Assembly: GCA_964352375.1 (NCBI GenBank)
Contig: CAYGSA010000013.1
Span: forward strand, 1 to 31,891
Source of the DNA: UBA1672 sp964352375
GTDB taxonomy: Bacteria > Pseudomonadota > Alphaproteobacteria > Micavibrionales > Micavibrionaceae
DNA length: 31,891 nt
Reading direction: 5' to 3'
Shown: positions 8,137-16,322 of the stretch, piece by piece
How positions within the stretch are numbered: the first letter of the stretch is position 1
Layout: each line of letters begins with the position of its first letter
The notes under the pieces: generated by a model
Database searches by the model: none
Seen by the model: only the letters and a program-made list of their open reading frames with translations
What the model was told of the DNA's origin: nothing
Translations under genes and position numbers: made by a program

Positions 8137-8997
8137 ATGGATATTCTTGCCGCTTATCCTGATGGTCGGCCGAACGTGTTTGTTCGCGGGCAAAAAGGCT
8201 TTAAAACTGATCTTCATTGGTATGAAAAACCGACAGATATGTTTGCCCAAAGATGCGGCCACGCGACAACTTTTCGCAACGTCGTTGACCCCGGCTCTAG
8301 CCTCGATTTTATGGATGCAGAACAAGCCAGAACTGAAGCCTATTTCACTGCTCCCTTTGCGCCCGAAGAAGAAGGTATTGCCAAAACGGCGATTGTTCAT
8401 TCTATTAGTGCTTATTATCTTTCTGTTGCGCTGGCGGATGATCAGAAGGCGGAAGCCTTCGCCGCGATGGGCTATCAAGCTATTTTTATGTTTAACCCGC
8501 ATTTAGGCAATAGACATCATGATTATTTTAGTCGACGCGCTTATTCTGGAATGCTACCTAATTATCAAGTCGGCACAACACATTTTGAACGCGCTCTTGT
8601 TAAAAAGCCTCTTATCCATAAAGATGATGGATCTATTGGGCATGGCCAAAATCTGCCTTATCATGGCCAAGGCCTGTTGTTTTGGCAATGCGGCAAAAAA
8701 CTCATCAAGCAATTAGAAAAGCAAGATGGATTTTCTGATGCTGTCTCTCATATTCCAGTTTTCGTCATCAGGGGGAGCGCAGATGAGGTTAATAGCAAGA
8801 AGAAAGAAAAGCGTTTTGCCGCAGCGATTGGCGCAGATGTTGAGAAGTTTAATACAGGGCATAACGCTTTTTTGGACTGCTCCGAGGCACAAAGTTGGTA
8901 TGCGCACAAGACAGCTGAGCTGGCTGGAACACCCGCTCCTTTTCAACAACATGCTTATTCTATGCCTGCGCAATTTTCATCCTTAGAATTTGAATAG
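8137..8997 (+). CDS. Alpha/beta-hydrolase-like protein with a divergent nucleophile elbow
   Basis: The ATG at 8137 is chosen because GGAAAG lies 10 nt upstream; an in-frame TTG at 8119 has nothing comparable. The 286-residue product has the late features of an alpha/beta hydrolase: a strand PVFVIRGSADEV with candidate acid Asp216, and FNTGHNAFLD with candidate His242. The expected GxSxG is not intact: the best match is IVHSISAYYLS, with Ser89 at the nucleophile position but His and Ser/Ala where glycines are normal. There is no signal peptide, so it is probably cytoplasmic. It is monocistronic between two tRNA genes. Substrate is unknown; it may be an active divergent hydrolase or a non-catalytic member of the fold. 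Confidence 0.75.
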   Translation: MDILAAYPDGRPNVFVRGQKGFKTDLHWYEKPTDMFAQRCGHATTFRNVVDPGSSLDFMDAEQARTEAYFTAPFAPEEEGIAKTAIVHSISAYYLSVALADDQKAEAFAAMGYQAIFMFNPHLGNRHHDYFSRRAYSGMLPNYQVGTTHFERALVKKPLIHKDDGSIGHGQNLPYHGQGLLFWQCGKKLIKQLEKQDGFSDAVSHIPVFVIRGSADEVNSKKKEKRFAAAIGADVEKFNTGHNAFLDCSEAQSWYAHKTAELAGTPAPFQQHAYSMPAQFSSLEFE

Positions 8998-9080
8998 TTT
9001 TTAAAACCAAGACTTAAATATTCCCCTTAACCAAACAATCAGAAGCCCTTCCCCCTATTGGCTTTGTAAGGGTTTTAGTT

Positions 9081-9229
9081 AAACGCGGGTGGGCTTGATT
9101 GTGCGGGCTGATTAGAATTTTATATATCCCAATACTTAAGCAGTCTTGCTGCGCAAGACATAAGTTTTTCTATTGTTCGCTGCGCTTACTGAGAAAACCT
9201 AAATGGGGCGATCGACGGGATTCGAACCC
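9081..9229. repeat. Tandem duplication copy A: degenerate tRNA-His trailer plus tRNA 3' fragment
   Basis: This copy begins with a 16-mer (AAACGCGGGTGGGCTT, 9081-9096) and ends with a 29-nt segment (9201-9229) identical to 9319-9347, which is the CCA end, acceptor 3' strand and T-arm part of tRNA-His. Between them the sequence aligns loosely with copy B (for example ATATCCCAATACT against GATACCCAAACTCT) but carries about 58 extra bases containing a hairpin. It cannot encode a full tRNA. Confidence 0.8.
9143..9169 (+). terminator. Hairpin followed by T-run, possible terminator of the hydrolase-like gene
   Basis: GTCTTGC (9143-9149) pairs perfectly with GCAAGAC (9153-9159) around a TGC loop, flanked by CTTA/TAAG, and five Ts follow at 9165-9169. 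It lies about 145 nt past the hydrolase-like stop codon and inside the extra segment of duplication copy A. Confidence 0.4.
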
Positions 9230-9257
9230 TGTTCGCTTTGCGAACATTTTAAATACA

Positions 9258-9347
9258 AAACGCGGGTGGGCTTTTTTTGAGCTTGCTTTAAATATTTTGC
9301 AGATACCCAAACTCTGGAAAATGGGGCGATCGACGGGATTCGAACCC
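9258..9347. repeat. Tandem duplication copy B: tRNA-His trailer and intact tRNA 3' end
   Basis: The counterpart of copy A. It starts with the same 16-mer (9258-9273) and runs into the authentic 3' part of tRNA-His (9319-9347 identical over 29 nt to 9201-9229). The two 16-mers are 177 nt apart and the two 29-mers 118 nt apart, the difference being the extra segment in copy A. Confidence 0.8.
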
Positions 9348-9398
9348 GCGACGACTCGGATCACAACCGAGTGCTCTACCAACTGAGCTACGACCGCC
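9322..9398 (-). tRNA. tRNA-His (anticodon GTG)
   Basis: A full cloverleaf with the histidine-specific extra G at position -1 (9398) opposite C73 (complement of 9325), the identity pair read by histidyl-tRNA synthetase. The acceptor arm is GCGGTCG/CGATCGC, the anticodon stem CTCGG/CCGAG around TTGTGAT (GTG), the T arm GCGGG/CCCGT, with CCA encoded (9322-9324). Many alphaproteobacteria lack G-1/C73, so its presence is informative for placing the organism. A partial copy of its 3' end lies downstream (9201-9229). Confidence 0.96.
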
Positions 9399-9473
9399 AT
9401 ATTGACGTTTTGACGCCACTAAGGCAAATTTAAGTATAAGATTTGACCTTATACCCGTGTGATTGCACTTGTC

Positions 9474-9479
9474 TATAAT
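9474..9479 (+). promoter_or_regulatory. Candidate -10 box (TATAAT) upstream of glnA
   Basis: A perfect TATAAT lies 99 nt before the glnA GTG. No good -35 is found at 16-18 bp (a TTGACC is 25 bp away and TTGCAC only 5 bp away), and I saw no sigma-54 type TGGCAC-N5-TTGC motif. Weak evidence. Confidence 0.25.
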
Positions 9480-9578
9480 ATACTAGGCCTCACCGTCAAG
9501 CGCAATTTCATGTCTTGTTCGCTTTGGCGGCGCGTGCTACAAAAAAAATGTGTTTAACCCATAGCAATAGGTCTATCC

Positions 9579-11009
9579 GTGAGCAATTCTCTTCTGTCTT
9601 TTAAAACGCCAGCTGAACTTATTAAATACACCAAAGAACAAAGTGTTCAGTATATTGATTTTAATTTCACGGATATTCGCGGAAAATGGCACCATACAGC
9701 GCAACATATCAGCACGCTGGACAAAGATTTAATCGTGAATGGGATCGCGTTTGATGGATCATCTATATCAGGGTGGCGGGCGATTAATGAGTCGGATATG
9801 TTGCTGAAACCCGATATTTCAAGGGTTACCTATGACCCTTTTGCGGCGCAGAAAACGATTAAGATTTTTTGTGATGTTTATGACCCGAAAACGAATAAAG
9901 CCTATGCGCTTGATCCTCGCTCTGTGGCGAAGGCGGCGCAAATGTTTTTGAAAAACTCTAAAATTGGTGATATGGCTTTTTTTGGGCCAGAGCCAGAGTT
10001 TTTTATTTTTGATGACGTTAAGGTTCACACCGAGAGCAATCATGTGTCTTATCAGCTTGATAGTGAGGAAGGCCCTTATAATAAAGGTCGTGATTACCCG
10101 ACAGGCAATATGGGGCATCGTCCTGCCGCAAAAGGCGGGTATTTTCCTGATAGCCCCGTCGATAGTCTCTCTGACATCCGCGCAGAAATGCTGACGGTTA
10201 TAGAGAGTATGGGTGTTTCTGTCGAGAAGCATCACCATGAAGTGGCGGCTAGCCAATGTGAGCTTGGTATTAAATATGCGAGCCTTTTAGAGTCTGCAGA
10301 TAATGTGCAGCTTTATAAGTATTGCGTTTTAAACGTCGCGAATAGCTATGGCAAAAGTGCGACATTTATGCCCAAACCCATAAATGGCGATAATGGGTCA
10401 GGAATGCATGTGCATCAGTCGATTTGGAAATCAGGGAAGCCTTTATTTGCAGGGAGCGATTATGCAGATTTATCAGAAACAGCACTGTATTATATTGGCG
10501 GTATTTTAAAACATGCGCGCAGCTTGAATGCGTTTACGAACCCGACGACAAATAGTTATAAGCGCCTTGTGCCGGGTTATGAAGCGCCTGTTTTATTGAC
10601 ATATTCTGCACAGAATAGATCGGCAGCTTGTCGCATTCCTTACGTAAGCACCCCAAAGGGGCGCCGCATTGAAATCCGTTTCCCTGACCCGCTTGCGAAC
10701 CCTTATCTGGCATTTGCGGCTATGTTGATGGCGGGGCTTGATGGTATTGAGAATAAAATTCATCCCGGTAGTGCGATGGATCGTGATTTGTACGATTTGC
10801 CGCAAGATATTGCGGCCAATATTCCAAATGTTTGCTCATCTTTGCGTCAGGCGCTGGATGCTCTGAAGGCTGACCATGCCTACCTTTTGAAGGGGGATGT
10901 GTTTAGCAAAGAGCTTATACACTCGTTTATTGCTCTGAAGACAGGTGAGATTGAGCGCTATGAAACAACGACACACCCTGTTGAAGTTGATATGTATTAT
11001 TCAGGCTGA
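9579..11009 (+). CDS. glnA: Glutamine synthetase, type I
   Basis: A 476-residue GlnA that makes glutamine from glutamate, ammonia and ATP in the cytosol. The beta-grasp N-terminal domain (DFNFTDIRGKWHH, DGSSISGW) is followed by the catalytic domain: GPEPEFFIFD (metal/glutamate-binding Glu residues), the NGDNGSGMHVHQS ATP/metal loop, NPTTNSYKRLVPGYEAP and RIEIRFPDP. Tyr405 in DLYDLP is at the adenylylation position of GS-I enzymes, so control by GlnE-type adenylylation is likely by family analogy. The start codon is GTG at 9579. Unlike the common glnB-glnA arrangement, no PII gene precedes it; the upstream neighbour is tRNA-His. It converges with the secreted orphan, leaving 10 nt between stop codons. 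Confidence 0.97.
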   Translation: MSNSLLSFKTPAELIKYTKEQSVQYIDFNFTDIRGKWHHTAQHISTLDKDLIVNGIAFDGSSISGWRAINESDMLLKPDISRVTYDPFAAQKTIKIFCDVYDPKTNKAYALDPRSVAKAAQMFLKNSKIGDMAFFGPEPEFFIFDDVKVHTESNHVSYQLDSEEGPYNKGRDYPTGNMGHRPAAKGGYFPDSPVDSLSDIRAEMLTVIESMGVSVEKHHHEVAASQCELGIKYASLLESADNVQLYKYCVLNVANSYGKSATFMPKPINGDNGSGMHVHQSIWKSGKPLFAGSDYADLSETALYYIGGILKHARSLNAFTNPTTNSYKRLVPGYEAPVLLTYSAQNRSAACRIPYVSTPKGRRIEIRFPDPLANPYLAFAAMLMAGLDGIENKIHPGSAMDRDLYDLPQDIAANIPNVCSSLRQALDALKADHAYLLKGDVFSKELIHSFIALKTGEIERYETTTHPVEVDMYYSG

Positions 11010-11019
11010 GACGGAAGGG

Positions 11020-12210
11020 CTAGTCCCGCTCCAGAAACGCGCCCGTCATTGGCGTTAAACGGCTTACCATGATTTTGAAGTTTTGCGTATTTTCGGCCCA
11101 TTTACCGAAATCTTCGTTGCGAGACGGAGTCAGCAGCAGCATCATATAATAGTAATTACCGCCAACCATTACGCTATACCAAAGCTCATATTCACTTAGG
11201 TTACTCGAGCTTCCTGCTCCTTTATAAACTTCGGTCATTCCAAAATCCATACTGTCATTGTATGCGAAATCTTCTTTTGTTTCTATTTTATCTCCCACAA
11301 GCATTCCAGTCCCTTCAATATATTTTTTAAACTCATCAACCTGTGAAACCAAAGATTGATTGACCGATGATGATAAAACAATGATATCCACTTTTCCTTG
11401 TGTCGACACTGATGCTGATTGCCCTGCACCACCGGGGATTTCTTTAATATTTACGAGTGATGCTTCCATTCTGTCTGCAGTACGCATTGCTTTTGGATAG
11501 AGCTTCCATATCTTGGGGTACTGGGCTTCTACGACGTCTAGAAAGCGGTATGATGCCATTTCGCCGAGCACACGAGGTTTTTTATGTTTTAATTTAAATG
11601 ATGCGAGCACTTGAGCCTGCATAGCCGCTTGTTTCTGAATATAATAAACAGGAACATAGTAGCGAACCATAATGGCTTTCGAGCCATTTATTAAAACCAT
11701 CGTCCTGAGGTAATAGGAGTAATCCCGATCCATAAAGACCATCAGTGATTCAACCTTATTGTCGCTATGTGTTACCAACCCTTCTGTCGTGAAACCGCTT
11801 TCAAGGATATATTTTATGTACCATTGCTCCGCAGTGAGTGTGCCTTCAATGTTAAGGGCCTGAACTTCGATTCTGCTGCGTCCGCTTATTGTAGGTTTAC
11901 CGTAAAATGAGCTGATATCCTGAAATAGCTTTTCACTTAGCAATACATTTCCAAGGCCTCCATCCGCGCTTTCCTCCCATGTCTTATCTATGCGCATCGA
12001 AAACGCCAAGACATCTTCGCCATAAGGAATTTTCGATATAGGCTTTGTTGCCGCGATAAATTCCTCGTCGCTCATTAGCTTGATTTCAGGCATTGGTTTT
12101 TTAAAACGCTTGAACACGTCATTTTGTACTTCTGCGTAGCTTGCTGTTGGTGTTGCTAAGCATAGGAACAGAACTAAAATTACAAGTTTTTGAAACTGTG
12201 ACAAAATCAT
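11020..12210 (-). CDS. Secreted orphan protein with signal peptide
   Basis: I do not recognise the family. The 396-residue product begins with a classic Sec signal peptide (hydrophobic VILVLFLCLATPTASYA, cleavage expected before EVQND). There is no lipobox at the cleavage site, so it is probably a soluble periplasmic or exported protein. The mature part is mixed alpha/beta, Tyr-rich (YYIQKQ, NYYYMML) and lacks cysteine after the signal. The start is ambiguous: AAAGGGA abuts the ATG at 12210, whereas the TTG at codon 3 (12204) has better spacing. It is transcribed divergently from parE across 168 bp and convergently with glnA, so it is its own unit. Function unknown. Confidence 0.85.
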   Translation of the reverse strand: MILSQFQKLVILVLFLCLATPTASYAEVQNDVFKRFKKPMPEIKLMSDEEFIAATKPISKIPYGEDVLAFSMRIDKTWEESADGGLGNVLLSEKLFQDISSFYGKPTISGRSRIEVQALNIEGTLTAEQWYIKYILESGFTTEGLVTHSDNKVESLMVFMDRDYSYYLRTMVLINGSKAIMVRYYVPVYYIQKQAAMQAQVLASFKLKHKKPRVLGEMASYRFLDVVEAQYPKIWKLYPKAMRTADRMEASLVNIKEIPGGAGQSASVSTQGKVDIIVLSSSVNQSLVSQVDEFKKYIEGTGMLVGDKIETKEDFAYNDSMDFGMTEVYKGAGSSSNLSEYELWYSVMVGGNYYYMMLLLTPSRNEDFGKWAENTQNFKIMVSRLTPMTGAFLERD

Positions 12211-12347
12211 TCCCTTTCGTGTGACTGATTATTGACGTGAAGATATTCATTGTAACGCAGATGCTTCCCCAGAAACAAGTTTTGTTTTAATGCGGCGCAT
12301 TTGCCTCAGCGTTTATTAATTTTGTTTTCTTTACTGTTTCATATTTA

Positions 12348-12361
12348 TTTCGCAAGCGAAA
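12348..12361. promoter_or_regulatory. Perfect inverted repeat upstream of parE
   Basis: TTTCGCAAGCGAAA is a 6-bp inverted repeat with a 2-bp centre lying 17 bp before the parE ATG, in the divergent intergenic region shared with the secreted orphan. It could be an operator half-site pair or a short mRNA hairpin; no known regulator site is recognised. Confidence 0.3.
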
Positions 12362-12378
12362 CGCATTAAGATACATGC

Positions 12379-14376
12379 ATGTCATCATATAGCGCAGCAG
12401 ATATTGAAGTTTTAGAGGGGTTGGAGCCAGTTCGGCGACGACCAGGGATGTATATTGGCGGTACGGATGAGCGTGCTTATCACCACCTTGTTGGTGAAAT
12501 TCTTGATAATTCTATGGATGAGGCCGTTGCAGGTCATGCTGACTGGATAGAATTTTTCCTTGATGAAGGTAATATTGTGACCATACGCGATAATGGTCGC
12601 GGCATTCCTGTTGAGGAACATCCGAAATATCCTGGGCAATCGACATTAGAAGTTATTATGACCACGCTTCACTCAGGCGGTAAATTTGGCAGTGATGCAT
12701 ACCAGACATCTGGTGGTTTGCATGGGGTTGGCGTTTCTGTTGTAAATGCACTATCAGACGAGATGAGTGTCGAGGTTGCGCGGGATAAGAAACTTTATAA
12801 ACAAACCTTCTCGCGTGGTTTGGTAACGTCGAAATTGCAAGATTTGGGAGATGTTCATAATCGCCGCGGGACGAGTGTTACATTTCATCCTGACCCTGAA
12901 ATTTTTGGCCGTTCTGCTCGGTTTAAGCCAGCATGGTTGTTTCAAATGTTGCGCTCTAAGGCTTTTTTATATTCAGGTGTCGAGATTCGTTGGAAATGTG
13001 CGGAGGCTCTGCTTAATCCAGATGGACCTATTCCAACTGAAACAGTTTTCAAGTTTCCCAATGGCTTATTAGACTATCTTAACATAACACTTAAGGATCG
13101 AGATGCCCTTACAGAGACTGCGTTTCATGGGAATATAAAACTGCCTGATGATGCAGGGCGTGTTGAATTCGCGCTTCACTGGCCTGAAGATGGTGAGGGG
13201 TTTGCGCATTCTTATTGTAATACGGTTCCTACTCCGCTTGGTGGGACACATGAAAGTGGTTTACGGACAGCTCTTTCCAAAGGTTTGCGCGGCTATGGGG
13301 ATATGACGGGGCTTAAGAAAACGTCGATGATTACCGCAGATGATGTTGTTTCTGGGGCTGCTATTTTGCTGTCAGTCTTTATTCGTGAGCCGCAATTTCA
13401 AGGGCAAACCAAGGAGAGGTTGGTCAACACCGAAGTCACACGGTGGGTTGATACTGCGATTAAAGATGCCTTTGATTTATGGCTGTCGAAAGATCCTGCG
13501 TCGAGCACCAAGCTTTTGACTGCGATTGTCGAGAAAGCCGAGGAACGTCAACGCCGAAAAGATAATCGCGATATGGCGCGTAAAAGCGCGACGAAGAAAC
13601 TTCGCCTTCCGGGTAAACTTGCCGATTGTTCGCGCTCTGCTGCGGATGATACTGAACTGTTTATTGTTGAGGGTGATAGCGCGGGAGGGTCAGCTAAACA
13701 GGGGCGTAACCGTGAAACGCAGGCGATTTTGCCCTTGCGCGGGAAAATTCTTAATGTTGTCAGCGCGACGAAGGATAAAATCCGTGCCAATCAGGAAATT
13801 CAGGATTTAACGCTGGCTTTGGGCTGTGGTTCTGGTGCTGATTTTAACCTTGATAAGCTGCGCTATGAGCGTGTTATTATTATGACGGATGCGGATGTTG
13901 ACGGGGCGCATATTGCCGCGTTGCTGGTGACGTTCTTTTACAGCCAAATGAAGCCTTTGATCGAGTCAGGGCATCTTTATATTGCGCAACCGCCGCTTTA
14001 TCGTTTGGTGAGTGGGACGCTAAGTTCTTATGCGCGAGATGACGAGCATAAAAACGAGCTTATGGAGACCACCTTCAAGGGTAAAAGTAAGGTTGAGGTG
14101 AGCCGCTTTAAAGGGCTAGGCGAGATGCCGGCGAAACAGCTTAAAGAAACAACTATGGATCCTGGGTCGCGGATATTATTACGTGTTACACTGCCTGATG
14201 CAATGGCGGCGCTTGGCATTACAGCCGAAGATGCCGAGCTTATTGACCCCTTTGAAGCCATTAACCCTACAGCGAAGTTGGATGATCTTGTTCAGCAGCT
14301 TATGGGGAAAGATGCCGAGGCACGTTACCGCTTTATTCAAGATAACGCAGAGTTTGCACAAGATATCGACGTTTAG
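12379..14376 (+). CDS. parE: DNA topoisomerase IV subunit B
   Basis: A 665-residue type IIA topoisomerase ATPase subunit; with ParC it decatenates sister chromosomes. The GHKL ATPase domain shows EILDNSMDEAVAG (40-52), DNGRGIPVEEHPK (71-83) and the lid SGGLHGVGVSVVNALS (111-126). The TOPRIM domain has EGDSAGGSAK (about 431-440) and the metal-binding DADVDGAHI (about 504-512). ParE rather than GyrB is preferred because of the short length, the GQSTLEVIMTTLHSGGKFG wording, the RVTLPDA near the C-terminus and the absence of a GyrB-type insertion. All catalytic motifs are intact. It is followed after 5 nt by the YdbH-like gene, implying one transcript. Confidence 0.95.
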   Translation: MSSYSAADIEVLEGLEPVRRRPGMYIGGTDERAYHHLVGEILDNSMDEAVAGHADWIEFFLDEGNIVTIRDNGRGIPVEEHPKYPGQSTLEVIMTTLHSGGKFGSDAYQTSGGLHGVGVSVVNALSDEMSVEVARDKKLYKQTFSRGLVTSKLQDLGDVHNRRGTSVTFHPDPEIFGRSARFKPAWLFQMLRSKAFLYSGVEIRWKCAEALLNPDGPIPTETVFKFPNGLLDYLNITLKDRDALTETAFHGNIKLPDDAGRVEFALHWPEDGEGFAHSYCNTVPTPLGGTHESGLRTALSKGLRGYGDMTGLKKTSMITADDVVSGAAILLSVFIREPQFQGQTKERLVNTEVTRWVDTAIKDAFDLWLSKDPASSTKLLTAIVEKAEERQRRKDNRDMARKSATKKLRLPGKLADCSRSAADDTELFIVEGDSAGGSAKQGRNRETQAILPLRGKILNVVSATKDKIRANQEIQDLTLALGCGSGADFNLDKLRYERVIIMTDADVDGAHIAALLVTFFYSQMKPLIESGHLYIAQPPLYRLVSGTLSSYARDDEHKNELMETTFKGKSKVEVSRFKGLGEMPAKQLKETTMDPGSRILLRVTLPDAMAALGITAEDAELIDPFEAINPTAKLDDLVQQLMGKDAEARYRFIQDNAEFAQDIDV

Positions 14377-14381
14377 GATCC

Positions 14382-16319
14382 ATGAAATACGTTTTCATCA
14401 TTTTCGTTTTTGCTTTTTTTGTTTCGGGCGCTGTTGCCGGCGGCTATTACTATTATTTCCTAATTCCCGAGAAGGTAGAGCGTAAATTCCTTGAAGGCAT
14501 CGAGACTCTTGGGCTGGATGATTTTGCCTATAAGGAGATCAAGACAGACTCAGAGAAAATTACATTGCGTGGCATTACGCTAGATAAAGATGGGTTTAGT
14601 AAGATTGATGAAATCAGCATTCATTTCTCGCTGTCGCAAATCTTTTTTAAATCTGAACAGGCGCGTAGTATTCATATTAAGGGTTTGAACCTTACGGGCG
14701 CAATTGAGGGCGGTGTTGAACCGTCATTTGATGGGTGGGCGAGCCATGATGTATTGCTGTCCAACCTCAAAAATTTACCTGCCAAGACAATTTTGATTGA
14801 GGATGGGAGTGCCAATGTAAATTCTCCAGTTTTTGGCGGCATTAAGGCTGAGTACGCGCTGCAATTTAGCCGCAATGCGGATGATAGTTTTCATGTTGTT
14901 GGCAAAGTTTTTTCGAAACAAAGCCGTTTGTCTTTTCATAGTAAAATTACAGGGACGGTTTCAGCGACTGATCGGATGTTTACAATTGAGGCGGAGCAGC
15001 TTTCTTTAACTTTACCTCATTTAAAAGTAAGGCGCGGTGCTGCCACTATTCTTTATAACGAAGGTGCTTCTGATGGTTATACTGCAGATGTTCACCTTGG
15101 CTCTATGGTTTGGAATGACCTTCCTTTGGCGGGCGTTCGGGGTAAGGTTACTTATAATAACGGTAAAAGTAGCGCCACGCTGAACGGCTCCACTTTTGGC
15201 GAGAACGCTATTCCATGGACGGCCTATAATGAAATCGTTCGTGATACGCACGCTTCTGATGTCCGCTTTACCCCTCACAATATTGGCTCGTTTCTTGAGT
15301 TCCTTGCACAGACTAAGGGGATTAAGCTCATTACGCCCCCTCCTCCCCTGATTGCTGATCTGGCCCCTGAGGTTATGGTGAATACACGGACGCTTGGATC
15401 TACCACAAAAGGCAATATTTCAATTGATTTTCAGGCGTTTGAACCTAAATTTATTGGCACGTTTTCTTCAGATGATGGCTTAATGAATATAAATGGTGAG
15501 CTCAAACTTGAAGATACGTTATCAACAGCTTCTATTTTGCGCGGTGCACATTTTGATGTTCCTGTTAGCGGTCGTTTTTCTATATCTCGTTTTTGGGACA
15601 CTCCTGTGTTTTCAATAAAACTGCAAACGGACATCAAAGATGGTATGCTTGACTTTGGAGCGCTTGGCTTTTCTCAACTGAATGGTGCTTTTTCTTATGA
15701 TTCTGAAAAATTCAAACCAAAGAATTTGCAGTTTAGTTTCAAATTTCCGTTGAAACCATTTATTTTTCAATCTGGCCTTATTAATTTTGATCCTTACAAT
15801 ACTCAGCGGAATTTTTTTGGCACCGCATTTCTAAAAATCTATAGCGGGTCAATCAAAACAGAAAAACCGCTTATGCAGAGCGGAGAGCTTTCTAAGGTTA
15901 ATAGTTTGGTTGTAGAGGACATTAATATTGCCCAACTGTTTAAAGATGCGGGGTTTGACGATATTTTTATTTCCGGCCTTCTTGGCGGGGTTATTCCGCT
16001 TAAGATGGATGAAAATTCTGTGAATGTTAGTGGTGGTATCTTACAAAGCCAAAATTCGGGTATTATCAAGTTGCCGCCTCATGTTTCTGCTCTCCTCTTT
16101 CCTGGTGAAACAGAAAGACTGCAGATCATCAGAAAGTCTTTGGAAAATTACCATTATGAGTTTTTCGAAATTCGTCTGGATGGTGATCTTGCTGGGCGGG
16201 TGCTTATGACGATGACGGCGCGTGGGCGTAACCCTGAGTTGGGGCAAAAAGACCCAGTTGATCTGAACCTTCAAATCGAAACGCAAATCTCGTCACTCTT
16301 TAAAAATCTATTGAATTAG
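14382..16319 (+). CDS. YdbH-like intermembrane transport protein (AsmA/TamB-like)
   Basis: A 645-residue protein with one N-terminal membrane anchor (about residues 3-27, including the YYYYF edge) and a long beta-rich periplasmic body, the layout of AsmA-like lipid-transport bridges. The C-terminal part (about 420-640) resembles the YdbH 'dicarboxylate transport' domain: FSYDSEKFKPKNLQ, ISGLLGGVIPLKMDENSVNV, SGGILQSQNSGIIKL and the closing PVDLNLQIETQISSLFKNLL. It is shorter than E. coli YdbH and has no ynbE/ydbL homologue beside it. Five nucleotides separate it from parE, with AGGA within the gap, so translation is probably coupled. A phospholipid-transport role is inferred from the family. 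Confidence 0.75.
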   Translation: MKYVFIIFVFAFFVSGAVAGGYYYYFLIPEKVERKFLEGIETLGLDDFAYKEIKTDSEKITLRGITLDKDGFSKIDEISIHFSLSQIFFKSEQARSIHIKGLNLTGAIEGGVEPSFDGWASHDVLLSNLKNLPAKTILIEDGSANVNSPVFGGIKAEYALQFSRNADDSFHVVGKVFSKQSRLSFHSKITGTVSATDRMFTIEAEQLSLTLPHLKVRRGAATILYNEGASDGYTADVHLGSMVWNDLPLAGVRGKVTYNNGKSSATLNGSTFGENAIPWTAYNEIVRDTHASDVRFTPHNIGSFLEFLAQTKGIKLITPPPPLIADLAPEVMVNTRTLGSTTKGNISIDFQAFEPKFIGTFSSDDGLMNINGELKLEDTLSTASILRGAHFDVPVSGRFSISRFWDTPVFSIKLQTDIKDGMLDFGALGFSQLNGAFSYDSEKFKPKNLQFSFKFPLKPFIFQSGLINFDPYNTQRNFFGTAFLKIYSGSIKTEKPLMQSGELSKVNSLVVEDINIAQLFKDAGFDDIFISGLLGGVIPLKMDENSVNVSGGILQSQNSGIIKLPPHVSALLFPGETERLQIIRKSLENYHYEFFEIRLDGDLAGRVLMTMTARGRNPELGQKDPVDLNLQIETQISSLFKNLLN

Positions 16320-16322
16320 GTC

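Noticed and set aside
9099..9400. Frames across the tRNA-His region reading VAQLVEHSVVIRVVAGSNPVDRP (minus) and GRSTGFEPATTRITTECSTN (plus)
   Set aside because: These are the familiar false translations of a tRNA gene and its partial copy; the DNA is fully explained by tRNA-His and the duplication.
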